Positions 6,650-12,356 of a stretch of 12,356 bases of DNA are shown here, piece after piece. The notes under the pieces were generated by a model, which was not told the DNA's origin, ran no database searches, and saw nothing but the letters and a program-made list of their open reading frames with translations. Source of the stretch: ZC4RG35 sp964571765 (lineage in GTDB: Bacteria; Actinomycetota; Acidimicrobiia; Spongiisociales; ZC4RG35); assembly GCA_964571765.1 (NCBI GenBank), contig CAZNDH010000042.1, positions 1 through 12,356 of the forward strand. The letters are read 5' to 3'. Within the stretch, counting starts at the first letter, position 1, and every line of letters starts with the position of its first letter. The translations under genes were made by a program, and so were the position numbers.

Positions 6650-8301
6650 AGGGCGGCCAGGTGCTGATGGACGAACCGTATGGCGGTGGCCCCTTCCCCG
6701 GTGGCGCCGGCCACCCGGCGGATCGAGCCGTGGCGGACGTCGCCGGCGACGAATATTCCCGGCACCGAGGTCTCCAGGGGTAGGGGGTTTCGCTCGACGT
6801 TCCAGCCCTTGAGTGGCCCCAGGTCGCCACCGGATAGGATGAAGCCGCTCTCGTCCTTTTGGACCAGGTCGCCGAGCCACTCGGTCTGCGCCTTTTGCCC
6901 GATGAAGATGAAGACCGCCCCACAGTCCACGGTCCTGGTGTCGCCGGTGTCGAGGTCCTCGATCTCCAAGGCTTCGAGATGGTCGTCGCCGATGGCCTTC
7001 ACCATCCGGGAGCGGGGAAGGATGCTCACCGCCTCGTTGGCCTCCAGGTTGTCGATCAGGTAGCGGGACATGGTCGCGGTGAGGTCGGCACTGCGGATGG
7101 TTACGGTCACCGAGTCGGTGAAGCGGGTGAGGAACAGTGCGGCCTGGCCGGCGGAGTTCCCTCCGCCGATGACGTACATCGGCCTGCCCCGATGATTCTC
7201 TGCCTCGATGCGAGAAGTGCCGTAGTACACCCCGGCCCCGATGAGGTCGTCGAGGCCTTCGGCGCTGAGACGCCGATAAGAGACCCCGGTGGCGACGATC
7301 AGGGCCTTGGTGGTGATCTCGGAGCCATCGATGAGATGGATCACCCGGAACGGGTCTTTGCGTTCCACCCGCTCCACCGTCGCCGGAACCAGGATCTCCG
7401 CGCCGAACCGGGTGGCCTGAGTGGAGGCTCGTCTGGCGAGGTCGCCACCGCTTATCCCTTTGGGGAAACCGAGATAGTTCTCGATCAGCGCGGACTGCCC
7501 CGCCTGACCCCCCGGTGCCGACGACTCGATGAGCAGGGTCTTCAGGCCCTCGGAGGCACCGTACACCGCAGCGGCCAGGCCGGCGGGGCCGGCGCCGACG
7601 ATGGTGACGTCATAGGCCGGGTTGGTGGCCGTGGTGCGCAACCCGATTCGCGCTGCCAGCTCGGTGGTGGTCGGGTTGCTCAAGGTCGATCCATCGTCGA
7701 GCACCACCAGGGGGAGGTCGGCAGGGCCGGCTCCGGCGGTTTCCACCAGCCTTTCGGCCTCGGCATCCTGGCCGACGGTGAGGGATCGGTAGGGGACCTG
7801 GTTCATGGCGAGGAAGGCCTTGAGCTCGTGTCCTTGACGGGACCAGGTGGGGCTGATCACCCGGAGGCCGCTCGGCCCGGGACGGTAGGCAGCGTGCCAG
7901 TCGTCGAGGAGATCGTCGAGGATCGGATAGAGCCGTTCGCTCGGCGGGTCCCAGGGCTTCATGATGTACTGGTCGAGCCCGATCTCGTTGATGGCGTTGA
8001 TGGCAACGTCGGTGTCGGCGTATGCGGTGAGAAGCGCCCTTCTCGTGGTGGGGAAGAGATCAACCGACACCCGAAGCACATCGAGGCCGGTGACCTTGGG
8101 CATCCGCTGATCGGCGAGAATCAAGGCGAGAGGGTCACCACGGAGCGAGAGTTCCTTGATGGTTTCGATCGCTTCGTCGCCGGTCTGAGCCGAGAGCATC
8201 CGGTACTCCGCGCCATAGCGAGCCCGGAGGTCGCGGACCACGGCGGCGAGCACCTCGGGCTCGTCGTCGATGGCGAGTATTGAAGGCTTCGACTCAGGCA
8301 A
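6646..8301 (-). CDS. Fused response regulator / Trx-like / thioredoxin-reductase-like flavoprotein
   Basis: The 551-aa protein has three parts. Residues 6-125 form a CheY-like receiver with D12/D13, phospho-acceptor D64 (LILADQRMP), T92 and K115. Residues about 145-222 look like a glutaredoxin/thioredoxin fold (PTWSRQGHELKAFLAMNQVP, then DLPLVVLDDG) with the redox cysteines absent. Residues 230-551 match low-Mr thioredoxin reductase: FAD motif GAGPAG (236-241), PGGQAGQSALIENYLGFP (263-280), NAD(P)H motif GGGNSAG (379-385) and PGIFVAGDVR (514-523). The CxxC of true reductases is replaced by GTSR (361-364), and the whole protein has one cysteine (460). It likely oxidises NAD(P)H through FAD or senses redox state under control of phosphorylation by the coupled kinase. 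This domain fusion is known in databases, but I know of no defined function. The start is TTG with a GAGGTGG ribosome binding site upstream; no ATG is available. Confidence 0.9.
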   Translation of the reverse strand: MPESKPSILAIDDEPEVLAAVVRDLRARYGAEYRMLSAQTGDEAIETIKELSLRGDPLALILADQRMPKVTGLDVLRVSVDLFPTTRRALLTAYADTDVAINAINEIGLDQYIMKPWDPPSERLYPILDDLLDDWHAAYRPGPSGLRVISPTWSRQGHELKAFLAMNQVPYRSLTVGQDAEAERLVETAGAGPADLPLVVLDDGSTLSNPTTTELAARIGLRTTATNPAYDVTIVGAGPAGLAAAVYGASEGLKTLLIESSAPGGQAGQSALIENYLGFPKGISGGDLARRASTQATRFGAEILVPATVERVERKDPFRVIHLIDGSEITTKALIVATGVSYRRLSAEGLDDLIGAGVYYGTSRIEAENHRGRPMYVIGGGNSAGQAALFLTRFTDSVTVTIRSADLTATMSRYLIDNLEANEAVSILPRSRMVKAIGDDHLEALEIEDLDTGDTRTVDCGAVFIFIGQKAQTEWLGDLVQKDESGFILSGGDLGPLKGWNVERNPLPLETSVPGIFVAGDVRHGSIRRVAGATGEGATAIRFVHQHLAAL

Positions 8302-8354
8302 ACCGCCACCACCTCACGTTCAGTGAAGGTTTGCCCCGTTTAGGCGAGGCAAAC
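8297..8354. repeat. Three copies of GTTTGCC/GGCAAAC upstream of the flavoprotein operon
   Basis: GGCAAACC at 8297-8304, GGTTTGCC at 8328-8335 and GGCAAAC at 8348-8354 lie within 58 bp. The last two form an inverted repeat with a 12-base loop; the first covers the TTG start codon of the response-regulator gene. They could be operator half-sites or a hairpin ending the cox transcript. Confidence 0.45.
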
Positions 8355-8367
8355 AACACAGAAGCTA

Positions 8368-9225
8368 CTAGATGGCGGCCAGTGCTTTCTCGACGGCGCG
8401 TCGGACGAACACCTTCGCCAGATGGCTCTTGTACTCCACCGAGCCATACAGATCCTCGAGGACGATCACATCGTCGAGGGCTCTCTCCGCGGCCGCCTCG
8501 ATTGCCCCGGCAGAACCGTCGGTTCCGATCAGACCGTCGGCTACGCCGGGCAACAGGGTTGGCTTGGTGCCCACCCCGGTGAGGGCAACTCTGGCGGCCT
8601 CGATCGAGCCGTTGGGCTTCTTCACCCAGGCGGCGGCCCCGGCGACGGCGTAGTCAGAATGGCCTCCGCGACGCCCCAGCTTGTCGTAGGCCGACCCTTC
8701 CCCCGGCCCGGCCTTGGGCAGTCTGATGGAAAGCAGGATCTCGTCAGGCTGGAGCGCCGACGTCAACGAGTCGACGCAGAAGTCGGGGGCACCGATCTCC
8801 CTGGTCCCGTATGCCGACCCGGCGACGAGGATCCCACCGCAGGCGATCACCGCCGCCGGTTGATCGGCGGCAACGTCGGCGTGCGCCATCGATCCGCAGG
8901 TTGTCCCCCGGTTGCGCACCTGGACGTCGCCGGTCATGGCCGCCGCGGTCGCCAGGGCAGGGGCGTTCTCGGCGATCAGCGGGTTGGACGCGGTATCCCG
9001 GTGGCGAACCAGGGCACCGACCGAAACGTGGTCCCCCTGGTCCTCGATGGCATCGAGGCCGGGGATCCTCCCAATGTCGACCACCACCTCCGGAGAGATA
9101 AGCCGCATCTTCATCAAGGGGATCAGGCTCATCCCGCCCGCCATCACCTTGGAGTCTTCACCCAGTGCGGAATAGGCCTCGTCCAGGGTGCCCGGAGCCA
9201 GATACTCGAAAGATCTCGGGTACAT
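8368..9225 (-). CDS. coxM: Molybdenum hydroxylase FAD-binding subunit, CO dehydrogenase CoxM-like
   Basis: The 285-aa protein is the medium subunit that carries electrons from the [2Fe-2S] subunit through FAD to the acceptor. Seen in order: MYPRSFEYLAPGTLDEA (1-17, typical N-terminus), the first FAD motif AGGMSLIPLMKMRL (29-42), the second FAD segment TTCGSMAHADVAAD (108-121), SIRLPKA (166-172), DYAVAGAAA (191-199), and the C-terminal YKSHLAKVFVRRAVEKAL (265-282). The second motif is usually TIGGN/S; here Ile-Gly are Thr109-Cys110. Length is normal and the frame is clean, unlike coxL next door. The ATG at 9225 is one base after the original coxL stop, so the three cox genes form one operon. 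The S-L-M order is that of form II (BMS) enzymes, whose real substrate is often unknown, so CO oxidation is not assured. Confidence 0.9.
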   Translation of the reverse strand: MYPRSFEYLAPGTLDEAYSALGEDSKVMAGGMSLIPLMKMRLISPEVVVDIGRIPGLDAIEDQGDHVSVGALVRHRDTASNPLIAENAPALATAAAMTGDVQVRNRGTTCGSMAHADVAADQPAAVIACGGILVAGSAYGTREIGAPDFCVDSLTSALQPDEILLSIRLPKAGPGEGSAYDKLGRRGGHSDYAVAGAAAWVKKPNGSIEAARVALTGVGTKPTLLPGVADGLIGTDGSAGAIEAAAERALDDVIVLEDLYGSVEYKSHLAKVFVRRAVEKALAAI

Positions 9226-9226
9226 G

Positions 9227-9775
9227 TCAGTCGTCCATCTCCTGGATCGCCGCCCACACCCGCTACGGTCGCAGAGGCATGTCGACGTGGATCACTTCGA
9301 GCTGGGAGAGGGCGTCGACCACCGCGTTGACGATGGTGTGGGCCGAGCCGATGGTCCCTGCCGCGCCGATCGGGTCGAGAGCTGTCGGGGTGCTCGTATT
9401 GCCCAGGTGGACGGAGGGCAGATCGTCCGCCGTCGGTAGGGGGTGATCGAGGAGGGAGCCGGCGAGATTGTTCCCGTATCGTCATGGACTGCGTCCTCGA
9501 AGAGCTCTCGAGCGATGCCTTGGGTCATGCCGCCGTGCACCTGGNNNNNNNNNNNNNNNNNNNNNNNNNNNNNNNNNNNNNNNNNNNNNNNNNNNNNNNN
9601 NNNNNNNNNNNNNNNNNNNNNNNNNNNNNNNNNNNNNNNNNNNNCTGGTTCCCTCAATCGTCGACGTGATATTCGTGGAGATCGACTCCGACGTCGTGTG
9701 CTTCCCATAGCCCTTGATGAGTGCGGGATCTTCGCGGCGGCGGACAGCCCGACCAATGACACCGGTGCTTGCCAT
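9227..9775 (-). pseudogene. coxL: Molybdopterin-binding large subunit CoxL-like, broken by gap, frameshift and amber codon
   Basis: Only both ends of this catalytic subunit are present. The N-terminus (ATG 9775, or GTG 9778) reads VIGRAVRRREDPALIKGYGK, a family signature, then loses similarity about 60 nt before the N run. After the gap, QVHGGMTQGIARELFEDAV is the expected near-C-terminal segment. A one-base deletion near 9467-9473 then shifts the frame; the other frame continues family-like with NLAGSLLDHPLPTADDLP and AAGTIGSAHTIVNAVVDAL. TAG at 9263-9265 stands where the family has a Glu codon (MPLRP, stop, RVWAAIQ); the original TGA is at 9227-9229. CoxL is about 780 residues, so roughly 1.8 kb must be missing. 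Whether the lesions are real decay or contig-end errors is open. The active-site motif that separates CO dehydrogenase from relatives is in the missing part. Confidence 0.85.
9545..9644. other. Assembly gap, 100 N
   Basis: Exactly 100 N, a common fixed-size placeholder. The flanking coxL ends require about 1.8 kb here if the gene has normal length, so distances across this point are not real. Confidence 0.97.
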
Positions 9776-10269
9776 CACGCACCCCCTTCCCAGTCGGGTG
9801 CCGGCGGCTCTTCACCCCTGATCTTGGCTCCGGCGTACTCGACTGCTTTGACGATGTTGTGATATCCGGTGCAGCGGCAGAGGTTGCCCTCTATGCCGTG
9901 TCGGATCTCGCTCTCCGAGGGCCGGTGGTTCTTGGAGAGCAGGGCCACCGAGGTCATGATCATCCCCGGGGTGCAGAACCCGCATTGGAGGCCATGACGC
10001 TCCCAGAAGCCCTCCTGGACCGGGTGGAGTTGACCGTTGGAGGTGAGGCCTTCGATGGTGGTGATCTCTGCACCGTCTGCTTGGACGGCAAACATGGTGC
10101 AAGCTTTCACCGCGTCGCCGTCGACGTGGACTGTGCATGCCCCGCAATATCCGGTCTCACATCCGACGTGGGTTCCGGTGAGACGCAGGTCTTCCCGGAG
10201 AAAGTGGACCAGCAGCGTCCGGGGCTCGACTTCTGCGGTGACCGCCCTCCCGTTGACCGTCATGGACAC
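9775..10269 (-). CDS. coxS: Molybdenum hydroxylase [2Fe-2S] subunit, CO dehydrogenase CoxS-like
   Basis: The 164-aa small subunit passes electrons from the molybdenum site to the flavin. The plant-type [2Fe-2S] domain has Cys37, 42, 45 and 57 (GCETGYCGACTVHVDG). The helical domain has Cys96, 99, 131 and 133 (LQCGFCTPGM and NLCRCTGYHNIVKAV). EPRTLLVHFLRE (15-26) and ADGAEITTIEGL (64-75) also match CoxS. All eight ligands are intact. The open frame reaches 10452, but the extra 61 codons have no family similarity. GTG 10269 (with AGGGG 12 nt upstream) or ATG 10263 give the normal length. Its TGA overlaps the coxL start (GTGATG), so translation is coupled. It is the first gene of the coxS-L-M operon; a function with substrates other than CO remains possible. 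Confidence 0.93.
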   Translation of the reverse strand: MSMTVNGRAVTAEVEPRTLLVHFLREDLRLTGTHVGCETGYCGACTVHVDGDAVKACTMFAVQADGAEITTIEGLTSNGQLHPVQEGFWERHGLQCGFCTPGMIMTSVALLSKNHRPSESEIRHGIEGNLCRCTGYHNIVKAVEYAGAKIRGEEPPAPDWEGGA

Positions 10270-10501
10270 TTCGATGAGCGACCCCTTTCGAAGGCGACGA
10301 CTGGGCAGCCTGGAACCTATCAGATGGCCGGGGCAGTGTAGGAGGAATAGAAGGCCCTCCCAGCCGACGCTGGTGCTCCGGGGGAAGAATCCAGCTATCA
10401 AGCCGAACAGTGGGTGGCTGGGGTTTCTCGTTTTCCCTAGTGGGGTAGGCATAGGAGGTTCCTCAGCGCAATGGGAACAGGCTCCTCAGAACGGAGAGAA
10501 C
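10270..10501. other. Divergent intergenic region between coxS and the membrane protein gene
   Basis: This 232-bp stretch must hold the promoters of the cox operon (leftward) and of the membrane protein gene (rightward). No convincing -35/-10 pair is seen. The 61 codons upstream of and in frame with coxS look non-coding. Its right end carries the hairpin at 10453-10486 and a GGAGAG ribosome binding site at 10493-10498. Confidence 0.6.
10453..10486 (+). promoter_or_regulatory. Hairpin in the leader of the four-helix membrane protein gene
   Basis: AGGAGGTTCC (10453-10462) can pair with GGAAC (10474-10478) and CTCCT (10482-10486) around an 11-base loop with a 3-base bulge. It ends 6 bases before the ribosome binding site of the downstream gene. 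It hides a perfect AGGAGG. It may tune translation or be an operator. Confidence 0.35.
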
Positions 10502-10981
10502 ATGAGTGGACGTGGACACAGCCATAGTTTCCGAGAACGACGACGGACCACCGACAGTCGAGTGATCAGCCCCGGCCAGATGATTGCTGGGGCCCTTGGG
10601 TTGTTCCTGCTCATCCTCGGGGGTGTAGCCCTGGCCAGAGTAGGTTTCAGCTCCCTGACCGGGGAGACGACTGTGGTGCTCGGTTTCGGTCACACCGCCC
10701 TGATGGGGTTGATCGACATCGTCGCCGGGTTGCTCTTCCTTGGGGTGGCCTCGTCACCCGGCATGAGGGGGTCGATGATTGGGCTGGCACTGGTCGCCCT
10801 GGCCTTCGGGGCAGTGGTTGCCATCGAGCCGGGCAGCTTCGAAGCCGTCCTCGGAGGCGGCAGCGAGATCGGGGTGCTCTACTTGATCATCGGTGTGGTG
10901 GGACTGGTCGCCGCCTTGACCTTCCCCACTTTGGTGGTGGACCGGGTGTCTACCGAGGAGGACACCAGTTCGCGGGTTTGA
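10502..10981 (+). CDS. Four-helix integral membrane protein, DUF4383-like
   Basis: The 159-aa protein has a polar, His/Arg-rich N-terminus (about 1-24) and four hydrophobic helices (about 26-46, 62-82, 88-107 and 120-142), then a short acidic/polar tail. The pattern, with GFGHTALMGLIDIVAGLLFLG in the second helix region and GVLYLIIGVVGLVAALTFP in the last, recalls actinobacterial DUF4383 proteins, whose function is unknown; the match is from memory and tentative. ATG 10502 follows GGAGAG with 3 bases spacing, and it is the only start that leaves the first helix intact without a long non-coding-looking extension; the frame itself is open back to 10037 inside coxS antisense. It converges with the HTH gene, 9 bp apart. 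No catalytic motif is seen. Confidence 0.82.
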   Translation: MSGRGHSHSFRERRRTTDSRVISPGQMIAGALGLFLLILGGVALARVGFSSLTGETTVVLGFGHTALMGLIDIVAGLLFLGVASSPGMRGSMIGLALVALAFGAVVAIEPGSFEAVLGGGSEIGVLYLIIGVVGLVAALTFPTLVVDRVSTEEDTSSRV

Positions 10982-10990
10982 AACTGCCTG

Positions 10991-11305
10991 TCATCCGTCG
11001 AGCTTGAGGCGGGCATAGCGCTCGATCTCTTTGACCTGGCGGCCGCTGCGCGCAAGCCGGTTGCCGATCTCGGAGTATCCCTCTCCCGATTGGCGGAGTC
11101 TCATGACGACTCTCTCCACCGGGCGGAGCGGATGGTCGTTGTTACGGGTCCGTTGCCCGCCAGACCGCATCCTCGCCATGTCGAGGATCCTGATCACCGT
11201 GCCCGGCTTCTTGCCTACACGGCTCCCGATCTCCGAAGGGCTCGCCCCGGAGTCATGGAGTCGGGTCACCACTCTCTCGATCGGGCTCATCGCCTGTTCG
11301 TTCAT
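10991..11305 (-). CDS. Small protein of two tandem helix-turn-helix repeats
   Basis: The 104-aa basic protein consists of two copies of one 40-residue unit: residues 8-47 (PIERVVTRLHDSGASPSEIG...) and 62-101 (PVERVVMRLRQSGEGYSEIG...). I count 18 identities in 40 aligned positions. Each unit looks like a trihelical HTH of the sigma region 4 / transposase-N type: SxSEIGxRL is the turn and first recognition region. A basic, Gly/Arg-rich linker (48-61) joins them. It probably binds DNA, perhaps a direct repeat. ATG 11305 follows a good AGGAGG ribosome binding site 8 bases upstream, which decides against the 79-codon longer frame. It is divergent from the luciferase-like gene with 87 bp between, so it could control it. 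No known family name is recognised. Confidence 0.82.
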   Translation of the reverse strand: MNEQAMSPIERVVTRLHDSGASPSEIGSRVGKKPGTVIRILDMARMRSGGQRTRNNDHPLRPVERVVMRLRQSGEGYSEIGNRLARSGRQVKEIERYARLKLDG

Positions 11306-11379
11306 CGGGGCTTCCTCCTGTCGACCGGCTCCTCCTGACCCTAACCGCTCCCGGTGGATAGCCATCCGGAGGCCCGGTC

Positions 11380-11385
11380 TAGCCT
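11380..11385 (+). promoter_or_regulatory. -10 box for the luciferase-like gene (leaderless type)
   Basis: TAGCCT lies 7 nt before GTG 11393, the same arrangement as at the stress-protein gene (TAGAGT, 7 nt, GTG). No Shine-Dalgarno sequence precedes the start. Confidence 0.45.
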
Positions 11386-11392
11386 GACGGTG

Positions 11393-12286
11393 GTGACCTC
11401 GGGGGAACAACTCCGCTTCGGCTTGAGTGTGGTGCCATCCTGGCAGGAGCAGCGCGAGATGGTCGAGCTGGTTCGTCTCGCTGATGAGTCGGGTCTCGAC
11501 CTGGTTGGAATACAGGACCATCCTTACCAGTGGAGGTTTCACGACACCTGGACTCTCATCGCCTATTTGGCAGGGATCACTTCGAGGATCAGCTTCTTCC
11601 CAAACGTGATCTGCCTACCGCTCCGGCCTCCGGCGATCGTGGCCAAGTCGACGGCATCCCTCGATGTCCTCACCGGGGGCCGGGTTGAGCTGGGTCTCGG
11701 GGCCGGCGCGTTCTGGGAGGCGATCGGGGCGATGGGTGGGCCGGTTCGAGAACCCACGGCCGCAGTCGATGCCACCGAGGAGGCAATCGACGTCATCAGG
11801 CTGGTGTGGAGCGGCGAGCGGGGGGTTAGGTATGACGGGGTGCATTACCAGTTGTCCGGCCTCCACACCGGCCCCAAACCGGCCCACGAGATGGGAATCT
11901 GGGTGGGAGCCCGAGGCTCGAGGATGCTCGACCTGATAGGGCGTAAGGGTGATGGCTGGGTCCCGTCTTCATCATGGGCACCACCAGCCGCCCTGCCTGG
12001 CTTCATGGAGAAGATCGATGCGGCCGCTGAGAAGGCGGATCGCCGTCCCGAAGACATCCGCCGGGTCTACAACCTCATGGGGTCGATCGGCGATGGGCCG
12101 GGGGAGCGCTTCCGGGGTGCGGCCGGCCAATGGGTCGAGGAACTGGGTGAGCTAGCCGGGTTAGGGATGGACACCTTCATCTTCTGGCCCGAGGGGGAAG
12201 ACCTGCTGGGTCAAGTGGAAGTCTTCGCCAATGATGTCGTCCCCGCCCTACGAGCCGGGCCAAGACCTGATGGCGACTCCGGGTGA
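11393..12286 (+). CDS. Luciferase-like flavin/F420-dependent oxidoreductase
   Basis: The 297-aa protein is a single-domain TIM-barrel of the bacterial luciferase-like family, which uses F420 or FMN for hydride transfer or monooxygenation. Visible family features: LRFGLSVVPSW at the start, VRLADESGLDLVGIQDHPY (about 27-45), PLRPPAIVAKSTASLDVLTG then GRVELGLGAG (about 78-107), EAIDVIRLVWSGERGVRYDG (about 131-150), GPKPAHEMGIWVGARG (about 161-176) and LDLIGRKGDGWVPSS (about 180-194). These match the F420 type seen in actinobacteria more than true luciferases, but the cofactor cannot be fixed by eye. GTG 11393 was chosen from the -10 box spacing; GTG 11390 or 11354 would add 1 or 13 residues. It may be monocistronic, with a tRNA gene 30 bp downstream. 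The substrate is unknown. Confidence 0.9.
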   Translation: MTSGEQLRFGLSVVPSWQEQREMVELVRLADESGLDLVGIQDHPYQWRFHDTWTLIAYLAGITSRISFFPNVICLPLRPPAIVAKSTASLDVLTGGRVELGLGAGAFWEAIGAMGGPVREPTAAVDATEEAIDVIRLVWSGERGVRYDGVHYQLSGLHTGPKPAHEMGIWVGARGSRMLDLIGRKGDGWVPSSSWAPPAALPGFMEKIDAAAEKADRRPEDIRRVYNLMGSIGDGPGERFRGAAGQWVEELGELAGLGMDTFIFWPEGEDLLGQVEVFANDVVPALRAGPRPDGDSG

Positions 12287-12301
12287 GTGTCACCGGAGCG
12301 A

Positions 12302-12307
12302 TACCAT
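12302..12307 (+). promoter_or_regulatory. -10 box for the tRNA gene
   Basis: TACCAT fits TANNNT and lies 9 bases before the first tRNA base, but no clear -35 box is visible in the short gap after the oxidoreductase gene. Confidence 0.35.
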
Positions 12308-12316
12308 GAGGCCACC

Positions 12317-12356
12317 GGGCCCGTAGCTCAACCTGGTCAGAGCAGCGGACTCATAA
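12317..12356 (+). tRNA. tRNA-Met (CAU), elongator type, 3' truncated by window end
   Basis: The first 40 bases of a tRNA fit the standard fold: acceptor GGGCCCG (12317-12323), TA, D-stem GCTC/GAGC (12326-12329 and 12340-12343), anticodon stem 5' half GCGGA (12345-12349) and loop CTCATAA with anticodon CAT (12352-12354). The initiator is unlikely because the anticodon stem lacks the GGG run and position 1 is G. It could also be the tRNA-Ile whose CAU is modified to lysidine; the missing half is needed to tell. Confidence 0.88.

Noticed and set aside
6859..8283. 474-codon plus-strand frame opposite the flavoprotein gene
   Set aside because: It mirrors the codon pattern of the opposite gene; the protein is rich in Gly/Asp/Val without any recognisable fold.
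9263..9265. Amber codon as a recoded or read-through codon
   Set aside because: No pyrrolysine-type context is seen, the family has Glu there, and a frameshift in the same gene makes decay or sequence error simpler.
8422..9330. 302-codon plus-strand frame opposite coxM
   Set aside because: It crosses coxM and the broken coxL end and shows no motif.
9645..9710. Possible second frameshift in the coxL N-terminal part
   Set aside because: Similarity fades after GYGK, but neither of the other two frames reads convincingly as CoxL, so a frameshift cannot be placed.
10037..10501. N-terminal extension of the four-helix membrane protein
   Set aside because: It lies antisense to coxS and in the intergenic region; the ribosome binding site at 10493 supports the ATG at 10502.
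1..12356. Phage, transposon, CRISPR or toxin-antitoxin elements
   Set aside because: No integrase, transposase, terminal repeats, spaced repeat array or toxin-like gene was found on either strand; the genes are metabolic, regulatory or housekeeping.

Overview
The window is GC-rich DNA from a high-GC Gram-positive type bacterium, probably a deep-branching or uncultured actinobacterium (Acidimicrobiia-like). This rests on several things together: an F420/FMN luciferase-like oxidoreductase, a CO-dehydrogenase-type molybdenum hydroxylase, a tandem universal stress protein, GTG/TTG starts, and several starts lying 6-7 nt behind a TANNNT -10 box (leaderless transcripts). Exactly 100 N at 9545-9644 marks a scaffold join, so this is a draft or metagenome assembly. 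Taxonomy is inferred, not proven.

Layout. (1) 1-1449, minus: an ECF-type sigma-70 factor, translationally coupled (ATGA) to a one-TM membrane protein with an NTF2/SnoaL-like outer domain. That protein runs off the left edge and is a candidate anti-sigma factor. (2) 1629-3703, minus: a zinc-less quinone-oxidoreductase-type MDR enzyme coupled (GTGA) to a D-arginine-dehydrogenase-like FAD enzyme. (3) 3758-5306, plus: leucyl/phenylalanyl-tRNA-protein transferase (aat), then a two-domain universal stress protein whose stop interlocks with that of the facing kinase gene. (4) 5303-8301, minus: a coupled pair, a fused response regulator / thioredoxin-like / thioredoxin-reductase-like flavoprotein without redox cysteines, and a cNMP-domain histidine kinase. 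(5) 8368-10269, minus: coxS-coxL-coxM; coxL is broken by the assembly gap, a frameshift and an amber codon. (6) 10502-11305: a four-helix membrane protein facing a 104-aa protein made of two copies of one helix-turn-helix unit. (7) 11393-12356, plus: a luciferase-like oxidoreductase and the 5' part of a CAU-anticodon tRNA.

How the genes may work together. No phage, transposon, CRISPR or classic defence gene is seen. The most system-like part is the flavoprotein response regulator and its kinase. It combines a receiver, a degenerate Trx/Grx-like domain, an FAD/NAD(P)H module, a cyclic-nucleotide domain and a kinase core in two overlapping genes, just 66 bp downstream of the Mo-hydroxylase operon in the same direction and opposite a universal stress protein. 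A role in sensing electron-donor or redox state during starvation is plausible but is inference. Every intergenic stretch is shorter than 300 bp; the two longest are described as features.
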